This document shows positions 25,119 through 33,512 of a DNA stretch of 64,000 bases, piece after piece (the stretch's first letter is position 1; every line of letters begins with the position of its first letter). The position numbers were made by a program, and so were the translations under genes. The notes under the pieces are model-generated. The model was not told the DNA's origin. It searched no databases and saw only the letters and a list, made by a program, of their open reading frames with translations. The stretch comes from Lutibacter maritimus (lineage in GTDB: Bacteria > Bacteroidota > Bacteroidia > Flavobacteriales > Flavobacteriaceae). The stretch lies in assembly GCF_900116115.1 (NCBI RefSeq), contig NZ_FOZP01000001.1:202071-266070 (forward strand). Reading direction: 5' to 3'.

Positions 25119-25373
25119 TTAATCGGCTAATTGAACTTTCTCAACAGTTCCATCTGGTTTGTGTAAAACTAATTTGTCGGCTTCACCAGATTCAAGAATT
25201 TTTTTGCCGTTTAAAATAGCTATTTTTCTTGTAGAATATTCAGATAAAATTCTATCAGATCCTTCCTTGAAAATCACCCAATGTCCTTTTCTTGAAATGA
25301 TATGAGCTTTAGTCCCAGAAGAACCAGCAGCACGAAATCTTGCGCCTAATGTTTTTTTTCTATCTGCTTTCAT
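25119..25373 (-). CDS. DUF2188-like small protein, partner of the NCPFD-type gene
   Basis: This 84-residue basic product has the DUF2188 pattern: HIISRKGHWVIFKEGSDRILSEYSTRKIAILNGKKIL, ending in LVLHKPDGTVEKVQ. The fold is a small beta-alpha unit of unknown role. It is co-directional with and 6 bp from the NCPFD-type gene, so the two are one operon. Together they look like an accessory cassette rather than phage core. Confidence 0.65.
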   Translation of the reverse strand: MKADRKKTLGARFRAAGSSGTKAHIISRKGHWVIFKEGSDRILSEYSTRKIAILNGKKILESGEADKLVLHKPDGTVEKVQLAD

Positions 25374-25435
25374 ATATTCAAATATAATATTTTTTTAATT
25401 AACTGCAATTTTTATTCCAAATGTGTGGCAACTAC

Positions 25436-25478
25436 CTGATTAAAATACTGTGGAGCTTGCGGAATCTATTTTAATCAG
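25436..25478. repeat. 12-bp perfect inverted repeat with 19-base loop
   Basis: CTGATTAAAATA (25436-25447) and TATTTTAATCAG (25467-25478) form a perfect stem in the gap between two leftward genes. There is no T-run, so it is not a classic terminator. It could be an operator for the cassette promoter, or a processed RNA hairpin. Its loop has higher GC than its surroundings. Confidence 0.45.
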
Positions 25479-25511
25479 AGGTTAAATGCATTGTGGATTA
25501 TAGTGAAATGA

Positions 25512-25727
25512 CTAATATTTACACTTGCAAATTCTTTTACCAGCTTTTTTTGCTTCAGATTCTTTCATTTCTTTAATTCCTGATTTACATCTTCCCAGAG
25601 CTGAATGTTTTTTTGAGTTGTGATAAATTTCACTTTTACCACAAACATAAACGGTATTGTCAATAGGTGTAATGAAACCTAAACTTAAAATGATAGATAT
25701 TCCAAATAGAAGTGATTTTATTTTCAT
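25512..25727 (-). CDS. small secreted Cys-containing protein
   Basis: The 71-residue product has a signal peptide (hydrophobic to about residue 22) and a mature part with VYVCGKSEIYHNSKKH, LGRCKSG and a final CKCKY. Small exported proteins with a C..YH..C pattern are common in Bacteroidota; some are related to nuclease or heme-binding fragments. No function is assigned. It is leftward, in the accessory island. Confidence 0.5.
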   Translation of the reverse strand: MKIKSLLFGISIILSLGFITPIDNTVYVCGKSEIYHNSKKHSALGRCKSGIKEMKESEAKKAGKRICKCKY

Positions 25728-26091
25728 AGCATTTTAGTTTTTAATTTGAGTTTTTTTATAATAAAACCTTTTTATGAATATTTATTTTAAATGTATTGCA
25801 ATTATATTTATTAGGTTTCCTAGCACACAATATTTTTAGTACTTTTGAATAAAAATTAAATTATTTAAGAAATCTGTTTATTTAAATTTTGCTTAAATAT
25901 TTGCAATGTTAATAATATTTTTTTTAAAATATAGATGACTTAATAAGTCAGTTGTTTTAAAATAAATGGCAATAAATCAAAATAATATGATTATTCAAAT
26001 CACAATTTTAAAAAACTTCAGTAACACACATCCATCCATTAATCCGGGAAGAACATTTTAAAATGTTAATGATGAAAATATTACAAATCAT
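25728..26091. promoter_or_regulatory. divergent intergenic region with 16-bp palindrome before defence-like operon
   Basis: This 364-bp AT-rich gap separates the leftward secreted-protein gene from the rightward four-gene operon. A perfect palindrome, AACATTTTAAAATGTT (26052-26067), ends 24 bp before the ATPase start, and is a candidate operator or leader hairpin. A TACTTTTG box lies at 25840-25847 but without a well-placed TTG. No open frame of note is present. Confidence 0.4.
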
Positions 26092-28083
26092 ATGAGAAAA
26101 ATATATCTGCCAACATTAAAAAAAATTCACATACAAAACTTTACTTTATATCCAAATGGTTTAAACTTTGAATATGAATTTATCAATGGAATAAACATCA
26201 TAATTGGTGGAAATGGGATGGGAAAAACCACTCTTGTTAATTTAATTAAATATTCCATAATTGGTCATTACAAAAAAGATTTTGACTTTACAAGAACTTA
26301 CAAAGACCGTAAAATTGAAAAAAGGATTTTACATCCAATGGATTATTATAAAAATAGGCAGGATAGTTCAATAACAACTGATTCAAAAGCCAATATCACA
26401 ATAAGTTTTGAAATTAATGATAATCTATTTTCAGTCACAAGATGTATAGAAAGTATTACTTTAAATTCTTATTCTTTGAATGGAGATAAAATTGAAGGAA
26501 AAATTATTTCTCAAAGTAAATATGAAGATTTAAGTGATGATATAAAACACGAATATTTACAGAAAAAATATGAAGATGATATTTCTAAAGTGTCTGAACT
26601 ATCATTTGATGATTTGATTTTCTTTGTAAATGAAATATTATATTTTGGAGAAGATCACAAAACAATTTTATGGAATGATGGTAAAATAGGGAATGATGTT
26701 CAAAATGAATTATTTAATAAATATTTCAATACTCCAGAATTAGATAAATTAAGACAAGAAGCAGAGAGGCAAGCTAAATATTTTGACAGTAGTGCAAGAC
26801 ACAGATCTGAAGATATTAGAGCTATTAAAAAAGTTTTAGATAAAGTTAATGATAGTAAGAATAAAGACGATAATACTCAATCCATTAATTCTAAAATTAT
26901 CAATATAAAAAATGAAATTGAAAAACTTGATAAGCAACTTGATAATAAACAAAGTTATAGGAAGAAAGTTGATAATAAAATTCAATTATTAAGTAATCAA
27001 ATAAATGAGATTAGTGTAAAAGAGACAAACCTTGATAAGGATAAAAAAACAGCTGAGAATAAACTATTTGCAAATAAATGGCAGCATTTACATAAGAATT
27101 ATGATTTATATTTTAAAAGTATAAAAACTAATCACATATGTCCTTTATGCACCAAGGAAGTTGAAGATACTTTCGCTGAAGCTATATTAAGTAATTCTAA
27201 TAATTGTATATTATGCAATCAAGAAATTAATGAAGTAGAAAATAAATCTTTAGATTTAGAATATGATGAAATAAACAAATTATTAATTGAAGAACACCGC
27301 AAACTACAAAACTTTCAAAAGGAAATAAGTGAAAATGATAAAATTCTTAAAGAATTAGATAAAGAATTTAGGATTATTTCTGCGAGAAAAAGAGAATTTC
27401 AATCAACTTTAAGAGAGTTAGAATTTAGTAATTCTAAAGTGCCAAATTCTGAAACAGACCAACTTCAAGCCTTCTATGATGAAATAGCTAATCTTGAAAA
27501 ATTAAAAAATGAATTTCAAGAAAAGAGTACTATTGAAAAAAATAAAGCTGATGAATTTTCAAAATTAATTGAAGAACAAATTTCAAAAGAAACTAAAAGA
27601 TTTTCTATATTATTTTCAGAATTTGCTGGAGAATTTCTTGGCGTAAAATGTTCTTTAACATATGCTGATTTAGGTGATGGAAATAAAAGGTTTTATCCTG
27701 TTATTGATGGTAAGACCCGTCAATTTGAAGAAGAACTTTCAGAATCACAAAGGTTTTTTGTTGACCATTCATTCAGAATGAGTATTCTATCTTTTTTTTA
27801 TACAAAACCAACTTTTTATATAGTTGAAACTCCGGATAGTAGTTTAGATATTTCATACGAAAAAAATGCCGCAAAAGTATTTATGAAATTTTTGGAAAAA
27901 GATAACTCATTAATATTGACTACAAACTTAAATAATAGCGAATTCTTAAATCATTTGATAGAATTATCTAAAAATCAAATATCTATTATTAGTCTTTTAG
28001 ATATCGGTAAAAAATCAGTAATTCAAAATGCAAGTAATACATTGTTAGAAGTTTATAATAAAATTAAATTAAAAATTAAATAA
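26092..28083 (+). CDS. zinc-hook SMC/Rad50-like ATPase of a defence-like operon
   Basis: The 663-residue ATPase has Walker A GGNGMGKTT (39-47), long coiled coils, and a double zinc hook at the apex: CPLC (C350, C353) and CILC (C372, C375). The ABC signature is LSESQ (549-553), and Walker B FYIVETPD ends in catalytic Glu579, followed by the D-loop SSLD. This is the sensor/ATPase layout of ABC-three-component and Lamassu (LmuB-like) systems, in which the ATPase recognises foreign DNA and licenses a nuclease. It overlaps the next gene by one base. Family placement is inferred; membership in Lamassu proper is not proven. Confidence 0.8.
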   Translation: MRKIYLPTLKKIHIQNFTLYPNGLNFEYEFINGINIIIGGNGMGKTTLVNLIKYSIIGHYKKDFDFTRTYKDRKIEKRILHPMDYYKNRQDSSITTDSKANITISFEINDNLFSVTRCIESITLNSYSLNGDKIEGKIISQSKYEDLSDDIKHEYLQKKYEDDISKVSELSFDDLIFFVNEILYFGEDHKTILWNDGKIGNDVQNELFNKYFNTPELDKLRQEAERQAKYFDSSARHRSEDIRAIKKVLDKVNDSKNKDDNTQSINSKIINIKNEIEKLDKQLDNKQSYRKKVDNKIQLLSNQINEISVKETNLDKDKKTAENKLFANKWQHLHKNYDLYFKSIKTNHICPLCTKEVEDTFAEAILSNSNNCILCNQEINEVENKSLDLEYDEINKLLIEEHRKLQNFQKEISENDKILKELDKEFRIISARKREFQSTLRELEFSNSKVPNSETDQLQAFYDEIANLEKLKNEFQEKSTIEKNKADEFSKLIEEQISKETKRFSILFSEFAGEFLGVKCSLTYADLGDGNKRFYPVIDGKTRQFEEELSESQRFFVDHSFRMSILSFFYTKPTFYIVETPDSSLDISYEKNAAKVFMKFLEKDNSLILTTNLNNSEFLNHLIELSKNQISIISLLDIGKKSVIQNASNTLLEVYNKIKLKIK

Positions 28084-28691
28084 TGAAACAGTCCACTAAA
28101 GAATTATATAATTCAAACAATGATATAATTGGTTTACTACAACTCATCAAAGGAATTGGCTGGCAATCTATTAGAGAGCAATCTATACAAAGAACGCTAT
28201 ATTTAACCAAAGTACTTTATACATTCGTTAATGATGAGAATGAAAATTTATTTAGTGATTATTATTTCTCAATAAGTATTACTGGTCCATATTCCGAGCT
28301 TATAAATCGTTCAATACTTGATTTAAAAGTAAGAGAAATTTTAACTGAAGATATAGAAGGTAATTTAAAGCTTTCACAATTTAAATATAAATTTGAAGGT
28401 GATGAAAAGAAGTTTAATTGGCTTAAAACTATTGTTTATATTTTAGGTATATATGGCGAAAATAAAATTTTTAGTTTCACAATCAATGATCCGTTGTATA
28501 AAGAAGCTATAGAAACAAATTCGCAAAAAACATTAGATACTTCTCCAGAAAATAAAACAGTAAAAACTTTGAATGAATTCAAAGCTGCATTTGAAGAAAC
28601 TTTAAATGACATATCAGAGATTAGTAAAGATGAATATCTTGAACTATACTTTGAATATGTCTTTAGTAAAATAATTTTAAGAGAAGAATAA
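28083..28691 (+). CDS. middle component of an ABC-three-component/Lamassu-like system
   Basis: The 202-residue protein starts one base inside the ATPase stop and ends 2 bp before the nuclease gene. It begins ELYNSNNDIIGLLQLIKGIG and contains ISITGPYSELINRSILDLKVREILTED, features that recall the small helical middle proteins (LmuC-like) linking ATPase and effector. There is no catalytic motif. The assignment rests mainly on size, position and translational coupling. Confidence 0.55.
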   Translation: MKQSTKELYNSNNDIIGLLQLIKGIGWQSIREQSIQRTLYLTKVLYTFVNDENENLFSDYYFSISITGPYSELINRSILDLKVREILTEDIEGNLKLSQFKYKFEGDEKKFNWLKTIVYILGIYGENKIFSFTINDPLYKEAIETNSQKTLDTSPENKTVKTLNEFKAAFEETLNDISEISKDEYLELYFEYVFSKIILREE

Positions 28692-28693
28692 AT

Positions 28694-29806
28694 ATGGGAG
28701 GATTTAATTTTAGAACAGATTCTTTCAAGCAATTTTTAAAAGATAAAGAATCACAAATTCATATTCGAACGGAAAGTGGAATTCAGGAAACTGATAATTT
28801 TAAAAATCTACATAGATGTATAGCAACTTATCATAGAGAAAGACCTATTCAAGACTTTACAGCCATATTAATTTCAAAAGATGAAATCAGTAATTTAATT
28901 ACAGATTTTAGTGATAAATTATTTAAAACATTAGATGAAAATGAGTGTATTATAAATAATCATTTGCTTTTTGATGGAAATTTAGATTTAATAAAGGTTG
29001 AGAGGAAAGAAATTAAGAATAACAATGATGCAAGAAAATATTATTTAGAATTATCTTGTGAAGTTTGTGTATTTTTAATTAACCCTAAAGGAGTTCATTA
29101 TTTTGTAGATGGTAAAGATGTTGGAGAAGCAATTTTCTTTACAACTGATGCTCTAAATACATATAATGAACTAAAAGATATCACAAAAATTATAGAAATA
29201 TTTGATGAATATCGAAGCCATTTAAAAGTAAAAAATAATTATTATAAATTTTTTGCATCTAAAAGTACAAAATCTTCACTTTGCAAACATTTAATTGATA
29301 ATCCTACTAAAAAACAGTACGAGGATTTTAATAATGAACATAAACAATTACTCGAAAATAAGCCAGAGGATAGGTTTAGAGATGATTTAAGAATGTACTT
29401 GACAAAAAATCTAAAAGCTACAGTTTTAAGTAAAGAATATATTCTTGAAAATTTTAAAAGATTAGATATATTTATAAATGATGATTTTGGAGAGCTTTAT
29501 TTAATTGAAGTTAAATGGGTTGGTGTAAGTATACACTCACTAGGACAAAAAATAGGTACTTGTTATGAAGCAAAAGATATAAACCCAAATGCGGTTTTAC
29601 AAACTGTAGATTATATCAGACAACTTAATAATGAAAGAAAGAATATCAAATTAGCTTATTTAGCTGTTTTTGATGCAAGAAATGAAGATTTACCAGACAC
29701 TGTTGATGTATTTGATGAAAAGCATTTGATTGAAGATTTGAGTAAGTATTATCCAAGATTTAAAAAAATTCCAGATTTCAAAGTAATTAATCAACATCCA
29801 TCATAA
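28694..29806 (+). CDS. PD-(D/E)XK nuclease effector of the defence-like operon
   Basis: The 370-residue product has an unfamiliar N-terminal 200 residues (sensor or docking part) and a C-terminal restriction-type nuclease fold. The core reads E225, RLDIFI (D258), then LIEVKW (E272, K274). This fits the D-ExK catalytic set. In Lamassu-like systems the effector is commonly such a nuclease (LmuA/Cap4), normally upstream of the ATPase; here it follows. A QTVDYIRQL helix after the active site is also typical of this fold. Confidence 0.75.
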   Translation: MGGFNFRTDSFKQFLKDKESQIHIRTESGIQETDNFKNLHRCIATYHRERPIQDFTAILISKDEISNLITDFSDKLFKTLDENECIINNHLLFDGNLDLIKVERKEIKNNNDARKYYLELSCEVCVFLINPKGVHYFVDGKDVGEAIFFTTDALNTYNELKDITKIIEIFDEYRSHLKVKNNYYKFFASKSTKSSLCKHLIDNPTKKQYEDFNNEHKQLLENKPEDRFRDDLRMYLTKNLKATVLSKEYILENFKRLDIFINDDFGELYLIEVKWVGVSIHSLGQKIGTCYEAKDINPNAVLQTVDYIRQLNNERKNIKLAYLAVFDARNEDLPDTVDVFDEKHLIEDLSKYYPRFKKIPDFKVINQHPS

Positions 29807-29818
29807 AAAATTATTAAT

Positions 29819-31108
29819 TTGAATTTTAAAGACTACACTAACCAATACTCTAATTTAGTTACATTTACCCCTAATAAAAACACACCAATTCATAGGTGGT
29901 ATCCATTAGTTGAAGGATATTCTACAGACTTTGTTAAAAATATTATTGAAGAACAAGAAAATAAACCTGAATTTTGCTTTGATCCTTTCGGGGGTATTGG
30001 TACTACAGCTTTAACTTGTTATGAAATGGGGATTAAATGTGTTTCAATAGAATCAAGTCCATTTTTTTATGATGTATCTAATATTAAAATTAATTTCTCT
30101 AATTTATCTTCTGACATTTTAGAGAAATTAATGAATAAAATTGCTATAAGTTTATCAAAAAGCAAATCTTTAGTTGAACATCCAAAACTACAGTCCAAGA
30201 CATTTTTTGAAAATTCAAAAAGAGAAAAATGGGTTTTTCATCAATCTGCATCAAATGGTATTTTTGATATTGTTAAATCAATAGATAAAATCTGTAAAGG
30301 AGATAATAAAGAATATAAAAAAGTATTCAAAATATCATTAGCCACAATTTTACAAGAAGTAAGTAACGTTTTTAAAAATGGTAAATGTTTATCTTACAAA
30401 AAAAATTGGCAAGAAAAAAAATATGAACGTGAAAAAGTACATCAACTTTTTTTGAATCATTCAAAAAATGTAATTTTAGAGGATTTAAAAAATATTGATT
30501 TAAAATATGGGGGTTTTTATAAAGAAAATGATATTCTTTTTGGAGATTCAAGAAAAAAAATAAAAGAAATTAGTGATGGTATTGATATAGTAATCACATC
30601 TCCTCCTTATTTAAATTCCAGAGACTATACTGATATATATAGACTTGAATTATGGATGTTAGGTTATGTATCAACTTATAAAAGTGAAAAAGTGATAAGA
30701 AAAAGTGCTTTAACTTCTCATGTTCAAATACAATTACCTAAAGTAGACTTTCCAAAAATTGAAGAATTAGAAAAAACAATTGCATATTTAGAAAGTGATG
30801 AAGCTGAATTATGGAATCTAAATATTCCTAATATGGTAAGAGGTTATTTTAATGATATGCAAAATCTTCTTTTAGATTTAAAATCAAAGTTAAATCCTAA
30901 TGCTAAATTATATATTAATGTATCAAATTCAGCTTATTCTAATCATATTATTGAGGTTGATGTAATTATTGCAAAAGCTGCTGAATTGATTGGATATAGA
31001 TGTGAAGAAATTAGAATTGCAAGGCCAATAAAGACAAGTAGTCAACAATCCAAAAAAATGAATATTGATAACATGAGAGAAAGTGTAATTGTGTTGACAA
31101 AATTATAA
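29819..31108 (+). CDS. N4-cytosine/N6-adenine DNA methyltransferase of the defence-like operon
   Basis: The 429-residue enzyme has motif I FDPFGGIGTT (from about residue 54) and motif IV TSPPYLNSRDY (260-270), the SPPY form of N4C/N6A methylases. About 200 residues between them could hold target recognition, giving a motif I-spacer-IV order. The start is TTG 29819: an upstream in-frame stop and lack of an early ATG exclude alternatives. It follows the nuclease by 12 bp and is the last gene of the operon. A self-DNA marking role is likely; specificity is unknown. Confidence 0.8.
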   Translation: MNFKDYTNQYSNLVTFTPNKNTPIHRWYPLVEGYSTDFVKNIIEEQENKPEFCFDPFGGIGTTALTCYEMGIKCVSIESSPFFYDVSNIKINFSNLSSDILEKLMNKIAISLSKSKSLVEHPKLQSKTFFENSKREKWVFHQSASNGIFDIVKSIDKICKGDNKEYKKVFKISLATILQEVSNVFKNGKCLSYKKNWQEKKYEREKVHQLFLNHSKNVILEDLKNIDLKYGGFYKENDILFGDSRKKIKEISDGIDIVITSPPYLNSRDYTDIYRLELWMLGYVSTYKSEKVIRKSALTSHVQIQLPKVDFPKIEELEKTIAYLESDEAELWNLNIPNMVRGYFNDMQNLLLDLKSKLNPNAKLYINVSNSAYSNHIIEVDVIIAKAAELIGYRCEEIRIARPIKTSSQQSKKMNIDNMRESVIVLTKL

Positions 31109-31555
31109 ATTTGTATAAGATTTTTACACTTTAATACCATTAATTCCAAACTTAATATAAAAATTACTATTAAGTGTTAGTTCCTCAGCTCATCAAACAA
31201 TTTGTTTTTTAGGACATTACGATATGCTTTATACTTAAAATCTAACAAACCATCAATCTAAAAGTTTATAAAACATTCAAAATAATAACGCATTTATTTG
31301 ACAACTTTATCCAGTAACTTTTTTCCAATCATTTGTATAATATGTGTAACATAAGAAATTCAACCTTATGTTGTTGAAAAGTATTTGAAAGGTTTAGTTT
31401 AAAATTTATTTTAAACCAATATACAACATCAATAATCTTTTCAAACCTTTTATAATTTCAAATTATTTAGCTATATTTGAATTTAGTATGATACTTCAAA
31501 AAGTCCTATAGAAACACTTTAGGCGCCGATATTTCAAAACACATTTTACAAAACA
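31109..31555. other. 446-bp noncoding region with overlapping inverted repeats
   Basis: No gene is seen. Between 31368 and 31450 several arms can pair in competing ways: ATGTTGT (31368) with ACAACAT (31423), TTGAAAAG (31374) with CTTTTCAA (31437), AAAGGTTT (31388) with AAACCTTT (31443), and a perfect 8-bp hairpin GTTTAAAA/TTTTAAAC (31397-31416). The first two pairs interlock as in a pseudoknot. This may be a structured RNA or a switching terminator after the operon. Confidence 0.4.
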
Positions 31556-31927
31556 TTGACTAAAGAAGAAATTCTTCAACAATCAGTTGCTGACTATTTG
31601 CGTTTGCAATATTCAAAAATATTGTTTTGCCATATTGCCAATGAGCGTAAAACTTCACCAGCTCGTGGTGCCAAATTGAAGCGTTTAGGCGTTAAATCTG
31701 GAATGCCTGATGTTATGGTTTTTCAACCTAAATTCATTAAAAATGGCAACAACATAATTGAAGGAATTAGCAATATAGGTTTAGCTATTGAACTTAAAAT
31801 TGAACCAAACAAACCTTCTGAAAATCAATTAAAAGTATTAGCGCATTTAAAATCTGTTGGATGGAAATGTGCAGTGTGTTATTCATTTGATGAATCTAAA
31901 ACAGTAATTGATGATTATTTCAATTAA
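31556..31927 (+). CDS. VRR-NUC domain nuclease
   Basis: The 123-residue protein is a stand-alone VRR-NUC (PD-(D/E)XK superfamily) nuclease: SVADYLRLQY, ANERKTSPARGAKLKRLGVKSGMPDVMVF with the acidic D, and LAIELKIEPNKPSENQ with the ExK motif. Stand-alone VRR-NUC proteins are common in phages, where they act on replication or packaging intermediates. Translation starts at TTG 31556. It lies just after the accessory island, at the resumption of phage core genes. Confidence 0.8.
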   Translation: MTKEEILQQSVADYLRLQYSKILFCHIANERKTSPARGAKLKRLGVKSGMPDVMVFQPKFIKNGNNIIEGISNIGLAIELKIEPNKPSENQLKVLAHLKSVGWKCAVCYSFDESKTVIDDYFN

Positions 31928-31943
31928 CCATATAAACAATTTT

Positions 31944-32297
31944 ATGAAAGCGAGTAGGCTTTTAGTGTGCATCATTGGGATGATGATGTTCACAGTGTGT
32001 GGAACGGTTACAACCACCGCTGCCAATAAATCGGATGTCATTAATGTAATTGATGACAGCTTTATCAATGAAGCAATTGTAACCAATAATGTATTAATGC
32101 ATCAATTCACTTTAGATCTATATGATATGAATGATGTTTTTATTTTAATTAATAGTTATCCTTTAGCAATTGAATTTGATTGTTTGGATAAAAGTGTATT
32201 TAAGCAAAATTGGAATCAAAGCTTTAAAATACATGCAACACAAAAAAATGCTGATTTTTTGGTAAGTAAGTATAGGTGTCCAAGAGATAATATTTGA
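31944..32297 (+). CDS. small exported protein, unknown
   Basis: ATG 31944 gives 117 residues and a clean signal sequence (MKASRLLVCIIGMMMFTVCG); the earlier start at 31908 would overlap VRR-NUC by 20 bp and bury the signal. A weak lipobox (FTVCG) could make it a lipoprotein. The rest is beta/alpha mixed with no recognised family. It is followed by a strong terminator. Confidence 0.5.
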   Translation: MKASRLLVCIIGMMMFTVCGTVTTTAANKSDVINVIDDSFINEAIVTNNVLMHQFTLDLYDMNDVFILINSYPLAIEFDCLDKSVFKQNWNQSFKIHATQKNADFLVSKYRCPRDNI

Positions 32298-32323
32298 GTT
32301 AGTTAATATTTAGTTTAAGTAGG

Positions 32324-32362
32324 AAAAGCCTTTAATGTGTGTAATAGGTTAAAGGCTTTTTT
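32324..32362 (+). terminator. strong intrinsic terminator
   Basis: AAAAGCCTTTAA and TTAAAGGCTTTT form a 12-bp stem followed by T residues, directly before the phage tRNA. The same stem sequence is used in the terminator at 46518-46547. Confidence 0.8.
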
Positions 32363-32368
32363 AAAAAT

Positions 32369-32441
32369 CGCGAGATAGAGCAGTTGGCAGCTCGGGAGAT
32401 TCATAACCTCCAGGTCGCAGGTTCGAGTCCTGTTCTCGCTA
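32369..32441 (+). tRNA. phage-encoded tRNA with CAT anticodon (initiator-like acceptor, elongator-like anticodon arm)
   Basis: The 73-base sequence folds as a full cloverleaf: acceptor CGCGAGA/TCTCGCT, D-arm GAGC/GCTC, anticodon loop TTCATAA, T-arm GCAGG/CCTGT. C1 faces U72 unpaired, a mark of bacterial initiator tRNA, and the D-arm resembles Bacteroidota fMet tRNA. Yet the anticodon stem (GGAGA/CCTCC) lacks the three G:C pairs needed by initiators and has the A31-C39 mismatch of the host elongator. CAT could also be Ile2 after lysidine modification. The 3' CCA is not encoded. Confidence 0.85.
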
Positions 32442-32588
32442 CAACGCAATCCGATAGACGAATGAAAATTTGAGTAGTAAACGAGAAGTGTTGATTTGAC
32501 AAAAAGGAAAGACTTTTAAATTATGCGAATAATCAAACGGATTTACAAACAAAATAATTTTCTGACCGAATTGAAAAGTAATTCTGAC

Positions 32589-32612
32589 TGCTAGGAAAGA
32601 CTAGCATTTTTT
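32589..32612 (+). terminator. intrinsic terminator after the tRNA
   Basis: TGCTAG/CTAGCA stem plus six T. Together with the terminator at 32324 it isolates the tRNA and 150 bp of following DNA (32445-32588) as one transcription unit. The only frame in that DNA is a 23-codon one at 32523-32594, too short to support. Confidence 0.7.
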
Positions 32613-32625
32613 AAAATTTAAATGT

Positions 32626-32916
32626 ATGATTTTAGATTTCCTATTAAAAAAAAGATATAAGGTTGTTTCTGCTTCAGAAATTGAAAGTCGCGATGTTACC
32701 AGCGGTTTTTCAAAACGAAACATTAATAAAAAACAAATTGCAATTATTGGAGGAAAGAAAATGCAATACACACAAAATCTAATTGTTGTTAGAAATGAGT
32801 TGTATAAAAATATTCAAGTATTTGTAAAGCACAAAATCAAAAGAAATAAACAAAGTAAAAAACTCACCAGCTTGGTTTTAATACCTAAGAAGAAAGGTGA
32901 TACTGTTTGGTTTTAA
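32626..32916 (+). CDS. small basic protein, unknown
   Basis: The 96-residue, very basic product (RNINKKQIAIIGGKKMQYT, KHKIKRNKQSKKL) precedes the ParB-like/Mom-like pair by 11 bp. Its composition suggests DNA or RNA contact, but no family is recognised. It may be part of the same modification operon. Confidence 0.45.
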   Translation: MILDFLLKKRYKVVSASEIESRDVTSGFSKRNINKKQIAIIGGKKMQYTQNLIVVRNELYKNIQVFVKHKIKRNKQSKKLTSLVLIPKKKGDTVWF

Positions 32917-32927
32917 TAATATCAATA

Positions 32928-33512
32928 ATGAGTAAAATAGAACACATAAAACTACCCATAAGTAAAATTATTCTTTTGGAAGAAAATCCAAGAGAAATTA
33001 CTGATGATGAATTAAAAAAATTATCGGATGATATTTCTAAGGATCCTAATTTTTTACATCAACGGCCATCACTCATAAATTTTACAAATGGAGCATATTA
33101 TTGTTATGCCGGAACTCAAAGAATTAAAGCACAACAGTTATTAGGTTTTAATAGTGCAATTTGTTTTGTTGAAAATGATGTTCCTTATGATATTCAAAAG
33201 GAAAGAATGTTGAAAGATAATTTACATCGTGGTAAATGGAATGAAGACAAATTATCGGAATTAGATTTTAGCATTGCTGAATTAGAAGATATAGGTTTCG
33301 ATTTTAAAGAATTAAACATTGATACAAGTTTATTTGATGAGCCAACAATGGATGAGTTAACGGCTCCTAAAAAAGACAACCCACCAACTATTAAAATAAC
33401 ATTTGTAAGTGAAAAACAAATGAATGATTTTGAAAAAGAAATTATTGAATTAAAAAGAATAAATCCTTTGTTCCAGGACATTAAATACAGTTTTAGTTTA
33501 GGTGAATTATGA
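32928..33512 (+). CDS. ParB/sulfiredoxin-like domain protein paired with Mom-like enzyme
   Basis: ATG 32928 gives 194 residues; the TTG at 32907 is less likely. The ParB/Srx domain is visible in LPISKIILLEENPREITDDELKKL, SLINFTNGAYYCYAGTQRIKAQQLLG and ERMLKDNLHRGKWNEDKL. It is a single domain without HTH or Cys cluster. It overlaps the Mom-like gene by 4 bp, and ParB-like proteins with Mom homologues occur together in phage modification modules. It may direct or activate the modification. Confidence 0.75.
   Translation: MSKIEHIKLPISKIILLEENPREITDDELKKLSDDISKDPNFLHQRPSLINFTNGAYYCYAGTQRIKAQQLLGFNSAICFVENDVPYDIQKERMLKDNLHRGKWNEDKLSELDFSIAELEDIGFDFKELNIDTSLFDEPTMDELTAPKKDNPPTIKITFVSEKQMNDFEKEIIELKRINPLFQDIKYSFSLGEL

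Noticed and set aside
32523-32594. 23-codon open frame between the phage tRNA and its terminator
   Set aside because: Too short, with its stop inside the terminator stem and no supporting context.
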